Notes under the pieces: generated by a model
The model's input: only the letters and a program-made list of their open reading frames with translations
Databases searched by the model: none
What the model was told of the DNA's origin: nothing
From: Prorocentrum cordatum
Lineage: Eukaryota; Sar; Dinophyceae; Prorocentrales; Prorocentraceae
Reading direction: 5' to 3'
NCBI GenBank assembly: GCA_963575745.1
Contig: CAUYUJ010001367.1
Span: 1 to 64,000, forward strand
Length of the DNA: 64,000 nt
Made by a program: the position numbers and the translations under genes
In this document: positions 61,165-64,000 of the stretch, in pieces
Numbering within the stretch: position 1 is the first letter of the stretch
How the letters are laid out: each line of letters opens with the position of its first letter

Positions 61165-61355
61165 CTCCTCCTCCTCCTCCTCTTCCTCCTCCTCCTCCTC
61201 TTCTTCTTCTTCTTCTTCTTATTCTTCTTCTTCTGAGGAGGAGGAGGAGCAGGAGGAGGGAGGAGGGAGAAGGGAGGAGGGAGGAGGGAGGAGGGAGGAG
61301 GAGGAGGAGGAGGAGGAGGAGGAGGAGGAGAGGAGGAGGAGGAGGAGGACGTACC
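61165..61355. repeat. (CCT)n/(TTC)n facing (GGA)n hairpin tract
   Basis: CCTCCT and TTCTTC at 61168-61233, then GAGGAGGAGG to about 61350. Confidence 0.93.
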
Positions 61356-61555
61356 TCTTCCTCCTCTGGCTCTCTATAGCCCCCGCGGTCCTCCGTGCGC
61401 TCCGGGCCGTCCGGGCGGGGCTGCGGCAGCCGGCGCAGGGCCCGCGACCCGCGCTCCGCGAGCCCGGCGCAGACTCGCTGGACCTCCTGCGGGGAGGGCG
61501 CCGGGCTGCACGCCTGCACCGAGCCCGGCCAGGCCCACGCTGGGCCCAAGATCAG

Positions 61556-61630
61556 GTCGGGCCTTCCCCCCCCTACAAGGGGATTTTGGACGGAAAATCA
61601 AGAATAGCCAAAGAAATACCCCAGGATTAG
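61556..61630 (+). mobile_element. MITE-A left end, tandem with the next copy
   Basis: GTCGGGCCTTCCCCCCCCTA then CAAGGGGATTTTGGACGGAA; about 75 bp before the complete left end at 61631. Confidence 0.8.
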
Positions 61631-61778
61631 GTCGGGCCTGTCCCCCATACAGGGGGATTGTGGACGAAAAATAAAAAAAAGAGGAGCCAACACATACCCC
61701 ATCAAATGAGCAACAAATGCCCCAACAAATCGTCCCCCGACGATTTGTTTTGACAACTTTTGAATCTTCCTCCCTGTA

Positions 61779-62101
<323 letters not shown>

Positions 62102-62119
62102 TAGAGGGGCGTGCCCGAC

Positions 62120-63199
62120 TGAAGCCCAGGATCGCTGTGCGGCAGGTGCGCGTCGCGGCGGCGCGGGCGGCGGCCTCCTGCCATGAGCGGCAGCTCCTCG
62201 GAGAGATGCGGGGCCGCCGGCGGCGTGCCACCCGGGAAACGCCCGCGGCGGAGTCGCTGCCGCGTCGGCGCGACACGAGCCTGCCGCACCCCAAGTCTGC
62301 GACGACAGGACGTTTTTCAGCCCTCGCATTTCTCTCCTCGACTTCGGCCTCCGGGGGGGGCCCGCCCTGGGGGGCCCCGGCTGGCCGTCAAAGAAACCGA
62401 TCCGGGGCGAGAAACTGGCCCCAGGGCAGGGGATGGGGCCTCGGGGATCGCAGCGTTGCACCCAGCATCAGCGTGCACGCCCTCCTCGCCAGGCCAAAGA
62501 GGGGCGTGCGCGCCGATCCTGTACCCAGGATAGGCCCGGCCAGGAGCGGTGCAGGCGTGCAGTTGGCGCCCCGCGACTCCTCCGCGCTGAGGTCCCCCAG
62601 CGCAGCCTGCCAGCTGGACCACCGCAAGGGGTTGCTCAGGGGATAGGGGGGGGCTGCACACGAACGCCGAGGACACGTTTTATCTGGCCCGACCTCGCTT
62701 CGCCGGTGCACCGCACTTGTCCGAAGCGGCTAGGCGGGGAAAATGATGCCGCGAAGCGGGCGGGGCCCACTTGACACGGATCTTCATGTGCACCTCCGCT
62801 TCTCTGGGCCTTTCCAACGCACTTGTAGGCTAAGTTTGGCCAGATATTCCCAGCGTGCTCCAGATTTCGTAATAGAAGGGAGGGGTTCTGGACCCTCCAA
62901 GACAAGTCATTTCAGACCTCCCCCGTGGGAGAGCCCTCCAAAACATCGTCCCCAGACACCCCAGGCCCTCCAAGATAGCCTGGAAGAGACCCCCCCCGAA
63001 ATGAGACCCCCCTCCCTTTGTTGCGAAATCTGGAGTAGTCTTGTAACACCCCTTTCCCGTCAGCAGCCTCTCCCCGGCTCTCCAGCGGACCGATCTGCTC
63101 AATGTGCCCGTGTGCTTCTTTCGGCTTTCGGCTTCCAGGGTTCGCTCTCGGGCCTCGGGGCCATCGAGCATGGACCCGGGCCGAGAAGCTGTTCAGGAA
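62120..63199. other. No gene recognised
   Basis: Unique DNA. GCGAAGCGGGCGGGGCCCAC at about 62751 resembles 41897. Confidence 0.45.
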
Positions 63200-63400
63200 G
63201 GGGAGGAGGAGGAGGAGGAGGAGGAGGAGGAGGAGGAGGAGGAGGAGGTGGAGGAGGAGGAGGAGGTGGAGGGGAGGAGGAGGAGGTGGAGAAGGAGGAG
63301 GAGGGGGGAGGAGGAGGGAGGAGGAGGAGGAGGTGGAGGAGGAGGGAGGAGGAGGGAGGGGTGAGGCGGGAGGAGGAGGAGGGAGGAGGAGAGGAGCGGG
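63200..63400. repeat. (GGA)n microsatellite
   Basis: GGAGGAGGTGGAGG repetition. Confidence 0.95.
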
Positions 63401-63523
63401 TCGCGAACTCACGGCCGCGGATTGAACAACGTTGGGGCAAAAGCACCGTGCCCCCCCCCCTGGCACGCTGGGGGGTGGGAGAATGCCGAGGTCTGCCTGG
63501 CAGGGTGTTTGCGAATTCAAGTG

Positions 63524-63651
63524 CTCGCCATCGCTCGGACGCCCATTCCCCGAGTACGTTTTGATTGCGCGCATCTGTTCTTGTCGCAAGGTGGTCCAAT
63601 CTGCTCCTCGATGGCCCTCGCCGAAAGTGCACGCAACCGAGCGATGCCAAG
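63524..63651. mobile_element. MITE-B copy 4 (128 bp)
   Basis: Ends CTCGCCATCGCTCGGACG and ACCGAGCGATGCCAAG. Flanks AGTG and AAGA do not match, so this copy lacks a clear target duplication. Confidence 0.8.
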
Positions 63652-63965
63652 AAGAAGGGGCCGCCCCCTCTCCCTCTGTTGGCAGACTCCCGCGTACATC
63701 GCCCCATCCTTTCCGAGGCCACTTCCACACGTGCCCGCTCGAGGATGGTGCACTCCCCGCATGGCAGCGAATGCCTGAACCCTCATTCCATGCGCGCCCG
63801 CTTGGGGCTTGTGCGCTTCCAGGATGGCTGCTAACTCCTAGACCCCTCATCTCACGCGCACCCGCCCGAGGATCGTGCACTTCCTGCATTCGCAGGTGCT
63901 GCTCCCAAGCGCTCCATGGCCTCCCAAGCCACGGTCCCTCGTTAAAAACAATGGAAATGAACCCC
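63652..63965. repeat. Short diverged tandem repeat, about 65 bp, three units
   Basis: GCCCGCTCGAGGATGGTGCA-like blocks near 63738, 63797 and 63860. Confidence 0.55.
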
Positions 63966-64000
63966 GAGCTTCCAAGACGGCCCGTGCAGGCAACCAAAAA
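63966..64000 (+). repeat. Start of another CCAAGA-type element, cut by the window edge
   Basis: GAGCTTCCAAGACGGCCCGT and GCAGGCAACCAA match the start of the element at 40590. Confidence 0.75.

Noticed and set aside
63520-63655. 4-bp target duplication at the last MITE-B copy
   Set aside because: Flanks AGTG and AAGA do not match; I did not force one.

Overview
This is GC-rich nuclear DNA from a eukaryote, most likely a dinoflagellate. That is an inference from: an intron-containing gene-like region with reading frames on one strand only over the first 24 kb; a LINE with a RanBP2-finger ORF1; protein families that I associate with dinoflagellate genomes; and extreme loading with simple repeats and small inverted-repeat elements. 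A Prorocentrum-like genome is my best guess, at low confidence. I see no prokaryotic genes, no rRNA or tRNA gene, no CRISPR array and no DinoSL-like sequence.

Region 1 (0-24 kb) holds almost all recognisable protein-coding sequence, all on the minus strand. A decayed but nearly full-length non-LTR retrotransposon (about 415-7278) reads ORF1 (RanBP2 zinc finger, coiled coil), RNase H, AP-type endonuclease, reverse transcriptase and C-terminal zinc fingers. A frameshifted transposase-like pseudogene lies at 11436-13615. A gene with a phase-consistent 741-nt intron lies at 15101-17893, with a possible further exon at 14503-14760. A multi-exon unknown gene lies at about 21000-24101, with two predicted 59-nt GT-AG introns. 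The 3' end of that gene has been copied with flanking DNA into tandem units at 19.4-21.1 kb and 9.6-11.2 kb.

Region 2 (24-31 kb) has a 131-bp minisatellite of 13 full units, acidic-protein reading frames that are paralogous to sequence at 8 kb, a fold-back element with a 5-bp target duplication, and a 9-bp minisatellite.

Region 3 (31-64 kb) is essentially gene-free. It is a mosaic of tandem arrays (76, 88-100, 168 and about 800 bp), trinucleotide microsatellites, a recurrent CCAAGA-type degenerate repeat with an A/T-rich core, and several MITE-like inverted-repeat families. The most informative structure is at 61631-62119. There one MITE with a TA target duplication and an internal (GAT)n tract has inserted into the end of a second MITE family. 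Copies of that second family recur through the window and form a head-to-tail array at 53552-54580.

The window therefore reads as a transposon graveyard around a few minus-strand genes, in which small inverted-repeat elements and their tandem derivatives account for much of the sequence.
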